This document shows positions 7,885 to 15,347 of a DNA stretch of 15,438 nucleotides, one piece after another (the first letter of the stretch is position 1; every line of letters begins with the position of its first letter). The DNA is from Coxiellaceae bacterium UBA6002. GTDB taxonomy: Bacteria; Pseudomonadota; Gammaproteobacteria; UBA6002. Location: the NCBI GenBank assembly GCA_002429595.1, contig DJAM01000051.1, positions 1 to 15,438 on the forward strand, written 5' to 3'. A program made the translations under genes and the position numbers. Under the pieces are notes generated by a model. The model did no database searches. It saw only the letters and a list, made by a program, of their open reading frames with translations, and had not been told where the DNA came from.

Positions 7885-8156
7885 TCATAAACTATGACAA
7901 GCTACTAGCCTTAGCAACATATTCTGGATTTGCGTTGCAAAACCCATTGCTAGAGCACGCATTTGTTCAAAGAACTTTGGATCATTTGGTAATAATGGAC
8001 CCACATTGTAGATTTCGTGATCTGCTGAGCTATAGCGCTTTGCGGATTGAACCGAACCAAACTAATTTCAGCATGCTCAGCCTCGTTAGGCTTTTCAGAC
8101 TTATCAAAATGCATATCTAAGTACCATTTAGAATTTGGAAGGTTTACGATTATCTT
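7885..8156 (-). pseudogene. Decayed unidentified gene opposite the 7.8-8.1 kb gap
   Basis: Two minus-strand frames join into one protein-like sequence. The first, from 8156 downward, reads KIIVNLPNSKWYLDMHFDKS then EKPNEAEHAEIS. A single shift near 8050-8062 leads into FGSVQSAKRYSSADHEIYNV and GPLLPNDPKFFEQMRALAMG, ending at a TGA at 7885-7887. The upstream part of the second frame is closed by a TAG at 8062-8064, so one continuous frame is not possible. The first frame begins only a few codons before the CBS gene's stop and has no start codon until an ATG at 8112-8114. I do not recognise the family. The composition looks like real protein, but this is a judgement by eye. The gap of more than 300 bases between 7804 and 8150 holds nothing else I can support. 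Confidence 0.4.
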
Positions 8157-8563
8157 TTAAAAAAATGTGTTGGTGGATTTTGCTCTGTTTCCATGTCATT
8201 TTGGTGCTGAACAATATCAGCTAGTTTCACCACACCGCAGACATGTTTCTTTTCATCGAGCACCAAAAGCTGGTCAGTGTGATTCTGCAACATGATTTTC
8301 TGTGCTTTGAAAATATCAAGACTCTCCTCTACGTGACACAACTCATGAGACAGTAAATCGCAAGCTGGTGTAGATTTAAGATCACCACCATCAGCAACGA
8401 AAGAAATTATATCATGAGAGGTGACTACTCCCATTAGGTGATTCTTATCTTCAATAGGAACTATATCGAAGTGATAAGTTTTAATATATTCAGTAATTTT
8501 TTGTAGAGAAGCAGATGGCGGTAAGGCATTGATTTCTCTATTCATTATGTCGGCAACAATCAT
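8150..8563 (-). CDS. Two-CBS-domain protein (137 aa)
   Basis: The protein consists of a tandem CBS pair (Bateman module) and little else. CBS1 is at about residues 3-57 (ADIMNREINALPPSASLQKI, then GVVTSHDII) and CBS2 at about 67-122 (ACDLLSHELCHVEESLDIFK, then CGVVKLADIV). Such modules bind adenine nucleotides (AMP, ATP, S-adenosylmethionine) or divalent metals and usually regulate a partner. No partner domain is fused here and no obvious target gene is adjacent. The short tail ends PPTHFFKR. The ATG has GGA at 8571-8573, 7 bases upstream, and a near-consensus promoter, so the gene is probably transcribed alone. It is soluble, cytoplasmic and of normal size for a stand-alone CBS protein. Confidence 0.9.
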   Translation of the reverse strand: MIVADIMNREINALPPSASLQKITEYIKTYHFDIVPIEDKNHLMGVVTSHDIISFVADGGDLKSTPACDLLSHELCHVEESLDIFKAQKIMLQNHTDQLLVLDEKKHVCGVVKLADIVQHQNDMETEQNPPTHFFKR

Positions 8564-8595
8564 ATTTTTTTCCGAAAAAGACTTCGATATCTAAA

Positions 8596-8623
8596 ATTAT
8601 AGACAGTCAATGATACTTGTTAA
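8596..8623 (-). promoter_or_regulatory. Sigma-70-type promoter of the CBS gene
   Basis: On the minus strand, TTAACA (8618-8623) is separated by 16 bases from a perfect TATAAT (8596-8601). This places the transcript start about 25 bases before the ATG at 8563. It is the best promoter match in the window. Confidence 0.6.
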
Positions 8624-8683
8624 TCATTAACTAAATATTAATAATTAGAATTATAGTTTCTTCCTGTTCAGAGCGTTTGCTGC

Positions 8684-8705
8684 CATTCCCGCCTGCGCGG
8701 GAATG
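8684..8705. repeat. Complete ATTCCC-N8-GGGAAT palindrome
   Basis: Perfect 9-base arms, CATTCCCGC (8684-8692) and GCGGGAATG (8697-8705), enclose the loop CTGC. It is followed by ACAG, as in the copies at both window edges. Its form matches the pattern of the neisserial dRS3 repeat (ATTCCC, 8 bases, GGGAAT). Homology to dRS3 is not implied. Confidence 0.75.
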
Positions 8706-8764
8706 ACAGTAAAGGCGCGAAAATTGACAGCAAACACGAGGGAAGACAGATTTTTGTCTATTAC

Positions 8765-8843
8765 AGAGAATTCCTGCATCACAGGAATCTAAAGCCATGT
8801 CCGATTACAGAAACAAGATACCCTCTCACTTTAGAGAATTCCT
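8765..8843. repeat. Direct repeat AGAGAATTCCT plus hairpin, downstream of the U-box gene
   Basis: AGAGAATTCCT occurs at 8765-8775 and 8833-8843. The first copy overlaps a hairpin with perfect 7-base arms, ATTCCTG (8770-8776) and CAGGAAT (8782-8788), and a 5-base loop. This could be a diverged relative of the ATTCCC repeats or a weak 3' structure for the gene ending at 8849. There is no U-run, so it is not a standard terminator. Together with the palindrome and the CBS promoter it fills the 285-base gap between the two genes. Confidence 0.45.
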
Positions 8844-8848
8844 AAAAG

Positions 8849-11800
8849 CTACGGTGTGAAATGATTCAGATCTTCGGTAGAGGCAACGTCCGTTAATTTT
8901 TTTTCTTGCTTATTGACATCATTTGGAAAGAATTGGCTGCTAGCTGAGCCATCTTGTTCTAGAATTTTTTGTCTCAAAATTTTATTCGCTTGTTCTGGAA
9001 TTCCTGCGGCTTCCTTAACGTCGCTATACTGTACATTTTTTAAATACCATTTTAATACCTCTTCATTCCCTGCCAAGGCACATAATTGTAAGGGAGAAAT
9101 AGTTGCCTCTTCATTTGTTTTGCCATTTCTAATTTTAACAGGGAAATTTGCTTCTGCCTTGGTTAAGGGAAGTAATGCTTCAAAAAGCTGGAATTGCGGA
9201 GAGCAGATGGCTAGATGTACGGGAGTGAAGGAACGAAGGCAGATATCATTGACTAGATATTCTTCAGTCACAATCACGGTTTTACTCGCTTTGTAACTGC
9301 ACAGTGCCTTAACAATATCAAATCTTTTTGAGGCACTTGCTGCAACAACAGCAAGATGTAAAGCTGTAAGACCTGATAGGGTGGGTGCATCAATACGTTG
9401 CGAAGATTCAAACACTCGTTTTATCGTTTCAATAGTTAAGGTGGTGGTTCTACTGGCAAAATGAACAGCAGTGTACTTATTGTCATCAGTATGATCAACG
9501 CAATGACTTTGGGTTAACATCGTAACAACCAGTTCCTCAAGTTCTAAAGCGACTGCCAATTGAAGAAGGCTGGTATTTTTTATTCCTTTATACTGACATG
9601 TACAATTCTTCAGACCATTAGCCCATCTGGTAAGACAGGCAGCCATAATTTTTTGACTAAAAGTAACCACCATGTGATTGATTATTGCTGCTAAGTCTTG
9701 AAGATTTAAAGCGTTGTAAGATCGGCTATTGATTATATTTAACACACAATCTAGATGACTGACTCGCAGTCCTAAAGCAATAACAGACTCTCCTTCTTTA
9801 GGGAATTCTGGAGTAAAACCTAAATCAAGTAAAGTTGGGATCACATGATCATTATTAATGACTACGGCATATTTCAAAGGTGACTGTTTGAATCTTTTGA
9901 TATTGCGGTAATAAAAATGGAGAGCTTTCAAAACGGTATTAGTTTGTTGTTGCTCGATGGCTTCGAATAATTCCCGGAAGTTTTTCTCCTCATCAACTTC
10001 ATCTGGCTGATTGTCAGTTGTCGTCTGCTCTTTGCCTGCATCATATTTGATCAACGCAGGTAATAAATTAGGATGATCGCGTTCAATGGTGTTCCTAAGC
10101 TCAGGTTGTTTTTTAAATAACAAATCTAAGATTTGCCACCCGACTGTTACATCATTCACAAAATAAAATAAAACACTGGTACCTTGGTGATGAATCGCTA
10201 GAATTGAGGGCGAAAGGCCCGATAATAATTCTTCATTTGCTTTGTACAATTCTAATAATATAGCAAGACCAGTTGGGTCAAGTAAGCTAAGAAGGTGATT
10301 TAGACTAAAATAAAGTAATGCTTCAGTAATCACTAGTGCATGTGCGGGCTTATTACGCAAAAGCCGTAACAAAAATTCACGTCCTTTGGGCTTATTGACC
10401 AATAAACTAAACAAAGGAGATGTTTCAGATTTAACGTTACAAAGCCACTGTGAATTAAAAGACAATTGGGTATTGTTTAAAAACAACTGACTTAAATTTT
10501 CTAGCCCTACTTGATACTGACTCATCATTGCCAATGGGGATCTTTTTTGTACAGGTGCTGCCACAGTCACCAAACCGTCACTGAGAAGTTCACGGTCCTG
10601 ATCAGTTAAGGAGTTCGTGTTCAAGCCTGGTATTAGTTCTAAGCATTGAGGAACTAAAACTAGATAAGACAGAACTGAATCTCCCTCTTGTATTCCACAG
10701 GTGACACGATCACAAATTTTTGCAACGGTGAGATGAGGAGCAATATTTGTTAGAAATTGTCGTCTTTGCTGAAAATCTTCAATGTTAAGATCATGCTTGA
10801 TGGCAAAATCTCTTAGAATAGCGATAAAAATATGACTGAAGAATGAAGGCGACTCAATCTGATATTGCATCAGGACTAAGTTAAGCCACGTAGGTGATTC
10901 TTGTAGCAATAACGTTACTAAATACCTGCGACCAATTTCTGTTTGTGCTATATATAGGACAAGTGGTAAGCCATGGTTGCAAGGCGTCTCAAAGGTAAAA
11001 TTAAATTCATCCATCCAGAAAATAACAAATTGTAAACGTCCTTCCGTAGCTGCTACGTGAATAGGTAACATGTTTTGTTTATCAACGCTGTTTGGATCCG
11101 CGCCATTAGCTAACAATGTTTTAGCGATATCGACTCTTCCTAATGCTGCTGCTAGATGTAAAACAGGAGAACCATAGCAATCTGGATTGTTTATAAAAGA
11201 CTGGAATTTCGCTAATTCAGCTACAATAGTTTCGTGGCTCTCCTTAACTGCTTCGTGCAATGGAGTATTGCCCTGTGTATCTGGTTTGGGAAGGAGACCT
11301 TCATTTAATACCATTCTTAAACTGCAGACGTTGCCAAGCTTTGCTAAAACATGGAGTAAAGTTCTTCCCCCCGTACCTCGTCCTTCCAGATAATTACCAA
11401 GATAGGGCGACGTATCTGAATATCTTAAAAATAAAGACAGCATTTCAACATGCCCAAATTTAGCCACATAAAAAATGAAGGGCTCATCATTAATAGTCAT
11501 GTGGAAATAATATCGTGGAATTATACTTCGAATCAGTTCTGAATAATTACCCGTTTCGACTAAGTGCCTAAAGCGTCTCAAGGAAATAATTTTTGTTTGT
11601 TCTCTCAGGGAATTAATTCGTTGCTTTAATTCTTCTTGAGGTATGAGCTCTTTAGTACGCAAATGATTTTCTGACTCTATATTTCCTTCTAGTGCCTTGA
11701 ATATCCCTTCTATTACAGATCTTTCATAAATAAGACCATTGCTGGCTTTAACAGGATCGGTCATGATCATGCGTGAATCTTCGCACAGATATTCCTCTGG

Positions 11801-12427
11801 GACATCTATTACTTTAGGCATCGCATGTTTCCTAAAAAATGCACCTAAGATGGGATGACCTTTGTGCTTGGCAAATGTGGTAATGCCTTGATGATCTGGT
11901 GTATGAGGGCTGTTGCCTAACTTTACTAAAAGCATGCTAAGTGTACATTCTGGCGTATCAACTAGACAGTGCAAAGGAGTCATTCCTGTAACGCTGCTAC
12001 GACAAATTAGAGCTCCTTCGCGATGCAGAAATTCTATTAAAGTATGATCACTCTTCATGGCTGCAAAATGAAGTGGAGTCATACCTTCTTGGTCTTCTGC
12101 ACTGAGATAACTCTCTACATAATTTAATTTTTCTAAATCCTGCAGCGTTCCAGTTTTAATGACGTGAATAAATTCTTCATGGGAGCAAACGTTATTTGCT
12201 GCGAGAAAGTTGCTAATTTCGGTTGCCAGTTCTTGCTTTGGCTTAAGAATGGTGTTAGTAAGCTTGGCGCCAGTAACAGGACTACAAATGTCATTTTTTT
12301 TCTCAGAAAATATTCTGACAAGGGCAGTTCGTTCGTAAACAAAGTCATCGCTGGCAGTGACGGGGTCTTTAAAAACATCGTTGGTAATGGGGCAAAAAAA
12401 ATGTTGCGGTAAGACTATTTTTGGCAT
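8849..12427 (-). CDS. Dual U-box ankyrin protein, predicted E3 ubiquitin ligase effector (1192 aa)
   Basis: Residues 5-75 are a canonical U-box, the RING-like fold that recruits E2 ubiquitin-conjugating enzymes without zinc: LPQHFFCPITNDVFKDPVTA, then YER, SPVTG and a closing helix. Residues 115-190 hold about two ankyrin repeats (GMTPLHFAAMKSDHTLIEFL). A second U-box follows at about 208-275 (VPEEYLCEDSRMIMTDPVKA, then GLIYER, LIPQEEL). It keeps the fold signature, but CPIT has become CEDS, so the Ile that normally contacts E2 is lost. Ankyrin repeats resume at about 317-470 (best 386-413 and 418-447) and at 983-1130. The middle (480-980) is helical and unassigned. There is no signal peptide or membrane segment. 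Bacteria lack ubiquitin, so the target must be a eukaryotic host. Legionella LubX also has two U-boxes with split roles. The ATG follows AAGGGAC (12433-12439) at 5 bases. Confidence 0.93.
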   Translation of the reverse strand: MPKIVLPQHFFCPITNDVFKDPVTASDDFVYERTALVRIFSEKKNDICSPVTGAKLTNTILKPKQELATEISNFLAANNVCSHEEFIHVIKTGTLQDLEKLNYVESYLSAEDQEGMTPLHFAAMKSDHTLIEFLHREGALICRSSVTGMTPLHCLVDTPECTLSMLLVKLGNSPHTPDHQGITTFAKHKGHPILGAFFRKHAMPKVIDVPEEYLCEDSRMIMTDPVKASNGLIYERSVIEGIFKALEGNIESENHLRTKELIPQEELKQRINSLREQTKIISLRRFRHLVETGNYSELIRSIIPRYYFHMTINDEPFIFYVAKFGHVEMLSLFLRYSDTSPYLGNYLEGRGTGGRTLLHVLAKLGNVCSLRMVLNEGLLPKPDTQGNTPLHEAVKESHETIVAELAKFQSFINNPDCYGSPVLHLAAALGRVDIAKTLLANGADPNSVDKQNMLPIHVAATEGRLQFVIFWMDEFNFTFETPCNHGLPLVLYIAQTEIGRRYLVTLLLQESPTWLNLVLMQYQIESPSFFSHIFIAILRDFAIKHDLNIEDFQQRRQFLTNIAPHLTVAKICDRVTCGIQEGDSVLSYLVLVPQCLELIPGLNTNSLTDQDRELLSDGLVTVAAPVQKRSPLAMMSQYQVGLENLSQLFLNNTQLSFNSQWLCNVKSETSPLFSLLVNKPKGREFLLRLLRNKPAHALVITEALLYFSLNHLLSLLDPTGLAILLELYKANEELLSGLSPSILAIHHQGTSVLFYFVNDVTVGWQILDLLFKKQPELRNTIERDHPNLLPALIKYDAGKEQTTTDNQPDEVDEEKNFRELFEAIEQQQTNTVLKALHFYYRNIKRFKQSPLKYAVVINNDHVIPTLLDLGFTPEFPKEGESVIALGLRVSHLDCVLNIINSRSYNALNLQDLAAIINHMVVTFSQKIMAACLTRWANGLKNCTCQYKGIKNTSLLQLAVALELEELVVTMLTQSHCVDHTDDNKYTAVHFASRTTTLTIETIKRVFESSQRIDAPTLSGLTALHLAVVAASASKRFDIVKALCSYKASKTVIVTEEYLVNDICLRSFTPVHLAICSPQFQLFEALLPLTKAEANFPVKIRNGKTNEEATISPLQLCALAGNEEVLKWYLKNVQYSDVKEAAGIPEQANKILRQKILEQDGSASSQFFPNDVNKQEKKLTDVASTEDLNHFTP

Positions 12428-12458
12428 GCATTGTCCCTTTCATTCATTCCCTATGCGA

Positions 12459-12486
12459 ATTATGAATCTATCATGCCAGCTGCGAA
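12459..12486 (-). promoter_or_regulatory. Possible promoter of the dual U-box gene
   Basis: On the minus strand, TTCGCA (12481-12486) lies 16 bases before CATAAT (12459-12464). They match the -35 and -10 consensus at 4 and 5 of 6 bases. The -10 ends 31 bases before the ATG. This would give the gene its own transcript, separate from the M16 pair upstream. Confidence 0.35.
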
Positions 12487-12551
12487 GGGTCTAGTTTTGA
12501 TATTGTTAATGTAGGTTGGTTCTTTGCTCATATCTAGGCGTTTATATCAAG

Positions 12552-12579
12552 ATGGATTCCCGCCTTCGCGGGAATCCAT
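12552..12579. repeat. Perfect 12-base-arm palindrome between the M16 pair and the U-box gene
   Basis: Arms ATGGATTCCCGC (12552-12563) and GCGGGAATCCAT (12568-12579) enclose a CTTC loop. The core is again ATTCCC-N8-GGGAAT. It lies 62 bases past the stop of the M16 pair and could act as a transcript-end hairpin, though no run of U follows. Confidence 0.75.
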
Positions 12580-12641
12580 TTATCCATTCAACTCCCATAT
12601 TAACCAGCAAGGCGCAACATTTCCAATACAGTATTACGAGG

Positions 12642-13898
12642 TTATTTTATATTCCCAACCATTACCTTAGTCATATTATGAAGGGGTAACACCTGTTGAA
12701 ACGACTTGAGTATTTGATGCTTATTAACTGCCGCAATTTGTTCTGGAAAACAGTCAAGATAATCGAGGGGTAAATTATAAAACGCTATTTTTTGCAAGTG
12801 TTCTGCAATGTCTTGATTGCTTGATAAAGTGAATGGAAAACTATTGATAATTTTGTTTTTAATGGCTGTTAATTCTTTCTTCGTTGGCCCTTCCGTTAGA
12901 AATTCATCAAGGATATTGAGTGCTAGTGTAAGAGCTTTTTTTGCTTCTTGGTTTCTAGTTTGCATAATAATTATTAATGGACCACCTTCCAGCATGCCCG
13001 TGCTGGCGCTGGTTGCTGTATAGGCTAAACCTTGTTTTTCTCGGATCACTTTAAATAATCTGGAAGTAGTTGTTGAACCTCCTAAAATTTGATTGCCAAC
13101 CATAATAGGTAAATAGTTGGCATCGTAAGTGACGCCAGCTTGACCTATTAAAATATGTGTTTGTTGCGATGGAAAAGGAATAATAATTTCTTTAGCGAGC
13201 GGTTCAATAGGAGAGAAGGGGAGCTGTGCTAGTTTTCCTGTTTGTAAATTTTTAACCAATTGATTAGCAATTTTCTCTGCTTGCTTACGACTTAAGTTTC
13301 CGACGATAGTGATCGTTGCATTGCTAGAGACATAGTATTCATGATAAAACTTTTTGACATTTTCTAGTGTTAATTGCGTCACACTTTTTTCGGTGCCCAA
13401 AACAGAATGGGCATAAGGATGATGGCCATAAACATTCGTGTAAAAACTATTTTTGGCTACTAGATCAGGCATTTGTTGTTGATAGTTTATGGCGCTTAAA
13501 ATTAGATTCTTTAAACGGATAAAAGCATTTTCTGGAAAAGTTGGACGATTAAGGATCTCTTCGAAGTACAGTAATGCTTTCTTAAAATAATTTGGCTGGC
13601 TTAAAGAACGAAAGCCAATTTCTGCTTTATCTCTGTCAACTGCTTTATAAAACTGAGCTCCCACACTTTCAAAGCCTTCCGCAATTTCTCGTAAAGTGAA
13701 ATTTTCAGTACCTTGATCGATTAGTTCGTTTGTGAGATTTGCAATTCCAAGCAATTTGTTATCATAGCACGAACCAGCATGAAACATTACGCTAATTTCT
13801 ATAATAGGGATCTCTTTTCGTTCGACAAAAAATACTGGAATTTCTTTCTTCGCCTGCCAGTGTTGAATTTGGATATTTTTTTTAGCTGTTTCAATCAT
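12642..13898 (-). CDS. M16 peptidase-family protein, non-catalytic partner (418 aa)
   Basis: This has the M16B (processing-peptidase-like) fold but a dead zinc site: the position of HxxEH is occupied by NLTNE at about residues 54-58. It keeps the substrate-binding Arg/Tyr signature of the C-terminal half, SRLFKVIREKQGLAYTATS at about 279-297 (Arg286, Tyr293). This pattern is typical of the non-catalytic subunit of two-gene M16 proteases, where one chain supplies zinc and the other the Arg/Tyr pair. It also has VYGHHPYAHSVLGT at 156-169 and a conserved-looking VSSNATITIVGNLS at 190-203. Its ATG overlaps the end of the upstream M16 gene by 8 bases (ATGATTGA), so translation is probably coupled. 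No signal peptide is visible. Peptide degradation in the cytoplasm is inferred; substrates are unknown. Confidence 0.92.
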   Translation of the reverse strand: MIETAKKNIQIQHWQAKKEIPVFFVERKEIPIIEISVMFHAGSCYDNKLLGIANLTNELIDQGTENFTLREIAEGFESVGAQFYKAVDRDKAEIGFRSLSQPNYFKKALLYFEEILNRPTFPENAFIRLKNLILSAINYQQQMPDLVAKNSFYTNVYGHHPYAHSVLGTEKSVTQLTLENVKKFYHEYYVSSNATITIVGNLSRKQAEKIANQLVKNLQTGKLAQLPFSPIEPLAKEIIIPFPSQQTHILIGQAGVTYDANYLPIMVGNQILGGSTTTSRLFKVIREKQGLAYTATSASTGMLEGGPLIIIMQTRNQEAKKALTLALNILDEFLTEGPTKKELTAIKNKIINSFPFTLSSNQDIAEHLQKIAFYNLPLDYLDCFPEQIAAVNKHQILKSFQQVLPLHNMTKVMVGNIK

Positions 13899-15210
13899 TT
13901 CTTCGGCCTATCGTATTGACATGGTGATTAACTGGCAGAACAATATTAAAGGGCTGAGGCACCAGGGCTGCTTCTGTGAGATTCTCTTCTCGAAAATATT
14001 TTCTTGCAACATCTTGCACTTGTTTTGGTGTAATCCTGAAAATATTATTATATATTTTTTCAATGTCTCGCCACGACAAACCAATCGCTTCAAATTGCAC
14101 AATATTCATGGCTTGATTCGAAATTAAATCATTTTGAAAAATTTTATCTGCGAGGAACTGAGTTTTAATTCGTTGCAATTCTCGAATGCTAGAAAGTTTT
14201 TTTTGAATGTTTGAGATTTCTTCATTAATTATATCTTTAGTAAGAGCTAAATCTTCTTTTCTCTTAGGTGTTACCGTTAGTACGCAGATATTATCCAGTC
14301 TACTGAAAGGGGAATAATGATAGCTTACATTTAACGCAATTTGGCGTTCTACCACTAAGCGTTCATACAGAGCTGAATTACTGCCACCTGCTAATATTTC
14401 ACACAATAATAGTATGGCAAGTGATTCACTCGATTCATCTGCTGTGTTGATGACTGGAGATTTATATCCCAACAATAGGTAAGGAAACCTTGCAGGTATG
14501 TTAATATCAACGGAGCGCTTACCTAATTGCGCTGCTTCTTTAGGCGTCGTTAATTTTAATGATTTACTGCCTTTCATTCTCCCAAAATATTTTTTTGCTA
14601 GACGATACATTTGTTGTGGCTTCACATCTCCTACAATTACAGCAAAAGCATTATTTGGTTGATACCATTCATGATACCAACTGGCTAAATCTTCAATAGA
14701 GAGATTTGCAATATCCTCCATCCACCCAATGATAGGATAGCGATAAGGGCTAGTGGTAAAAGCTGCAGCAAATAACTGCTCAAGAGTAATACGCTCTGGA
14801 TTGTCCTCAATAGTGTAGCGTCGTTCTTCCATGATAATTTGACGCTCTTTTTTGAATGCTGGTGCTTTTAATAATAGATTGTTCATCCGATCGGCTTCTA
14901 AGTTAAAACTCGTTTCAACCTGATCTGCATGAAGTATTTCATAGTAGGTAGTGAAATCATGACTAGTTAAAGCGTTAATTTGCCCGCCACAATCTGAAAA
15001 TGTTTCTAGAAATTTTTTCGAATTGATTTTTTTGGTTCCTGTAAACATCAGATGTTCCAGCATATGCGAGATGCCAGTTATACCATTATGCTCATAGCCA
15101 GACCCCACTTTGTAACAGATTTGAAAAATAGCAATCGGCGAACGATGATCTTCTTTGACAATTAACTTAAAGCCATTTTCAAGATGATATTCGTGAGTCT
15201 GATTTTGCAT
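13891..15210 (-). CDS. M16 zinc metallopeptidase, catalytic partner (439 aa)
   Basis: The inverted zinc motif HxxEH is intact as HMLEH (His49, Glu52, His53) within GISHMLEHLMFTGT. The third zinc ligand is expected at Glu129 in IIMEERRYTIEDNP, about 76 residues later, which is the family spacing. The C-terminal half carries LYERLVVERQIALNVSYHY (about 281-299), where the Arg/Tyr substrate-binding pattern is less canonical than in its partner, as expected if that role was passed on. The N-terminus, MQNQTHEYHLENGFKLIV, has no signal peptide. A TGA at 15220-15222, four codons upstream in frame, rules out a longer start, so the enzyme appears cytoplasmic. Many bacterial relatives of this pair are exported. 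Only a weak AAAGA precedes the ATG. It is first in a two-gene unit. Confidence 0.94.
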   Translation of the reverse strand: MQNQTHEYHLENGFKLIVKEDHRSPIAIFQICYKVGSGYEHNGITGISHMLEHLMFTGTKKINSKKFLETFSDCGGQINALTSHDFTTYYEILHADQVETSFNLEADRMNNLLLKAPAFKKERQIIMEERRYTIEDNPERITLEQLFAAAFTTSPYRYPIIGWMEDIANLSIEDLASWYHEWYQPNNAFAVIVGDVKPQQMYRLAKKYFGRMKGSKSLKLTTPKEAAQLGKRSVDINIPARFPYLLLGYKSPVINTADESSESLAILLLCEILAGGSNSALYERLVVERQIALNVSYHYSPFSRLDNICVLTVTPKRKEDLALTKDIINEEISNIQKKLSSIRELQRIKTQFLADKIFQNDLISNQAMNIVQFEAIGLSWRDIEKIYNNIFRITPKQVQDVARKYFREENLTEAALVPQPFNIVLPVNHHVNTIGRRND

Positions 15211-15280
15211 AGCTATCTTTCAACTGTTATTGCTAATATTTCTAAACATAAACTTATAAAAAGTATAACGTAGCCTGAGC

Positions 15281-15347
15281 CTGTCATTTCCGCGTGCCCT
15301 GTCATTTCCGCGCCCCTCTGTCATTCCCCTCCTCTGTCATTCCCGCG
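15281..15347. repeat. Four spaced copies of CTGTCATTTCC / CTGTCATTCCC
   Basis: Copies begin at 15281, 15299, 15318 and 15334, so they are 18, 19 and 16 bases apart. The first, second and fourth continue into GCG and the third into CTCC. They are the left half of the palindromic repeat, partly decayed and arrayed in one direction upstream of the M16 pair. This is not a CRISPR array, since the spacers are a few bases long and the repeats are imperfect. Confidence 0.7.

Noticed and set aside
7833..8120. Plus-strand frame of 95 codons
   Set aside because: It has no good ribosome binding site, its composition looks random, and the opposite strand gives a more protein-like reading across one frameshift.
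8150..8563. CBS protein as IMP dehydrogenase fragment or hemolysin-type CBS transporter
   Set aside because: The frame is complete with its own promoter and ribosome binding site and has no residue of either partner domain.
26..8832. Shared 10-mer AAGTGAGAGG near the 3' ends of two ankyrin genes (about 30-40 and, inverted, 8822-8831)
   Set aside because: The match is short and lies in opposite orientation relative to the two genes, so it is likely chance.
12133..12412. Overlapping frames of about 80 codons on both strands within the first U-box region
   Set aside because: They are shadows of the U-box gene. Only the long frame has domain homology.
12567..12579. Rho-independent terminator for the M16 pair
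   Set aside because: The stem is strong but no U-run follows on the minus strand. I keep it as a repeat only.
15262..15288. Promoter for the M16 pair using TATACT and an ATGACA supplied by the repeat
   Set aside because: The spacing is about 14 bases, too short for a normal sigma-70 promoter.
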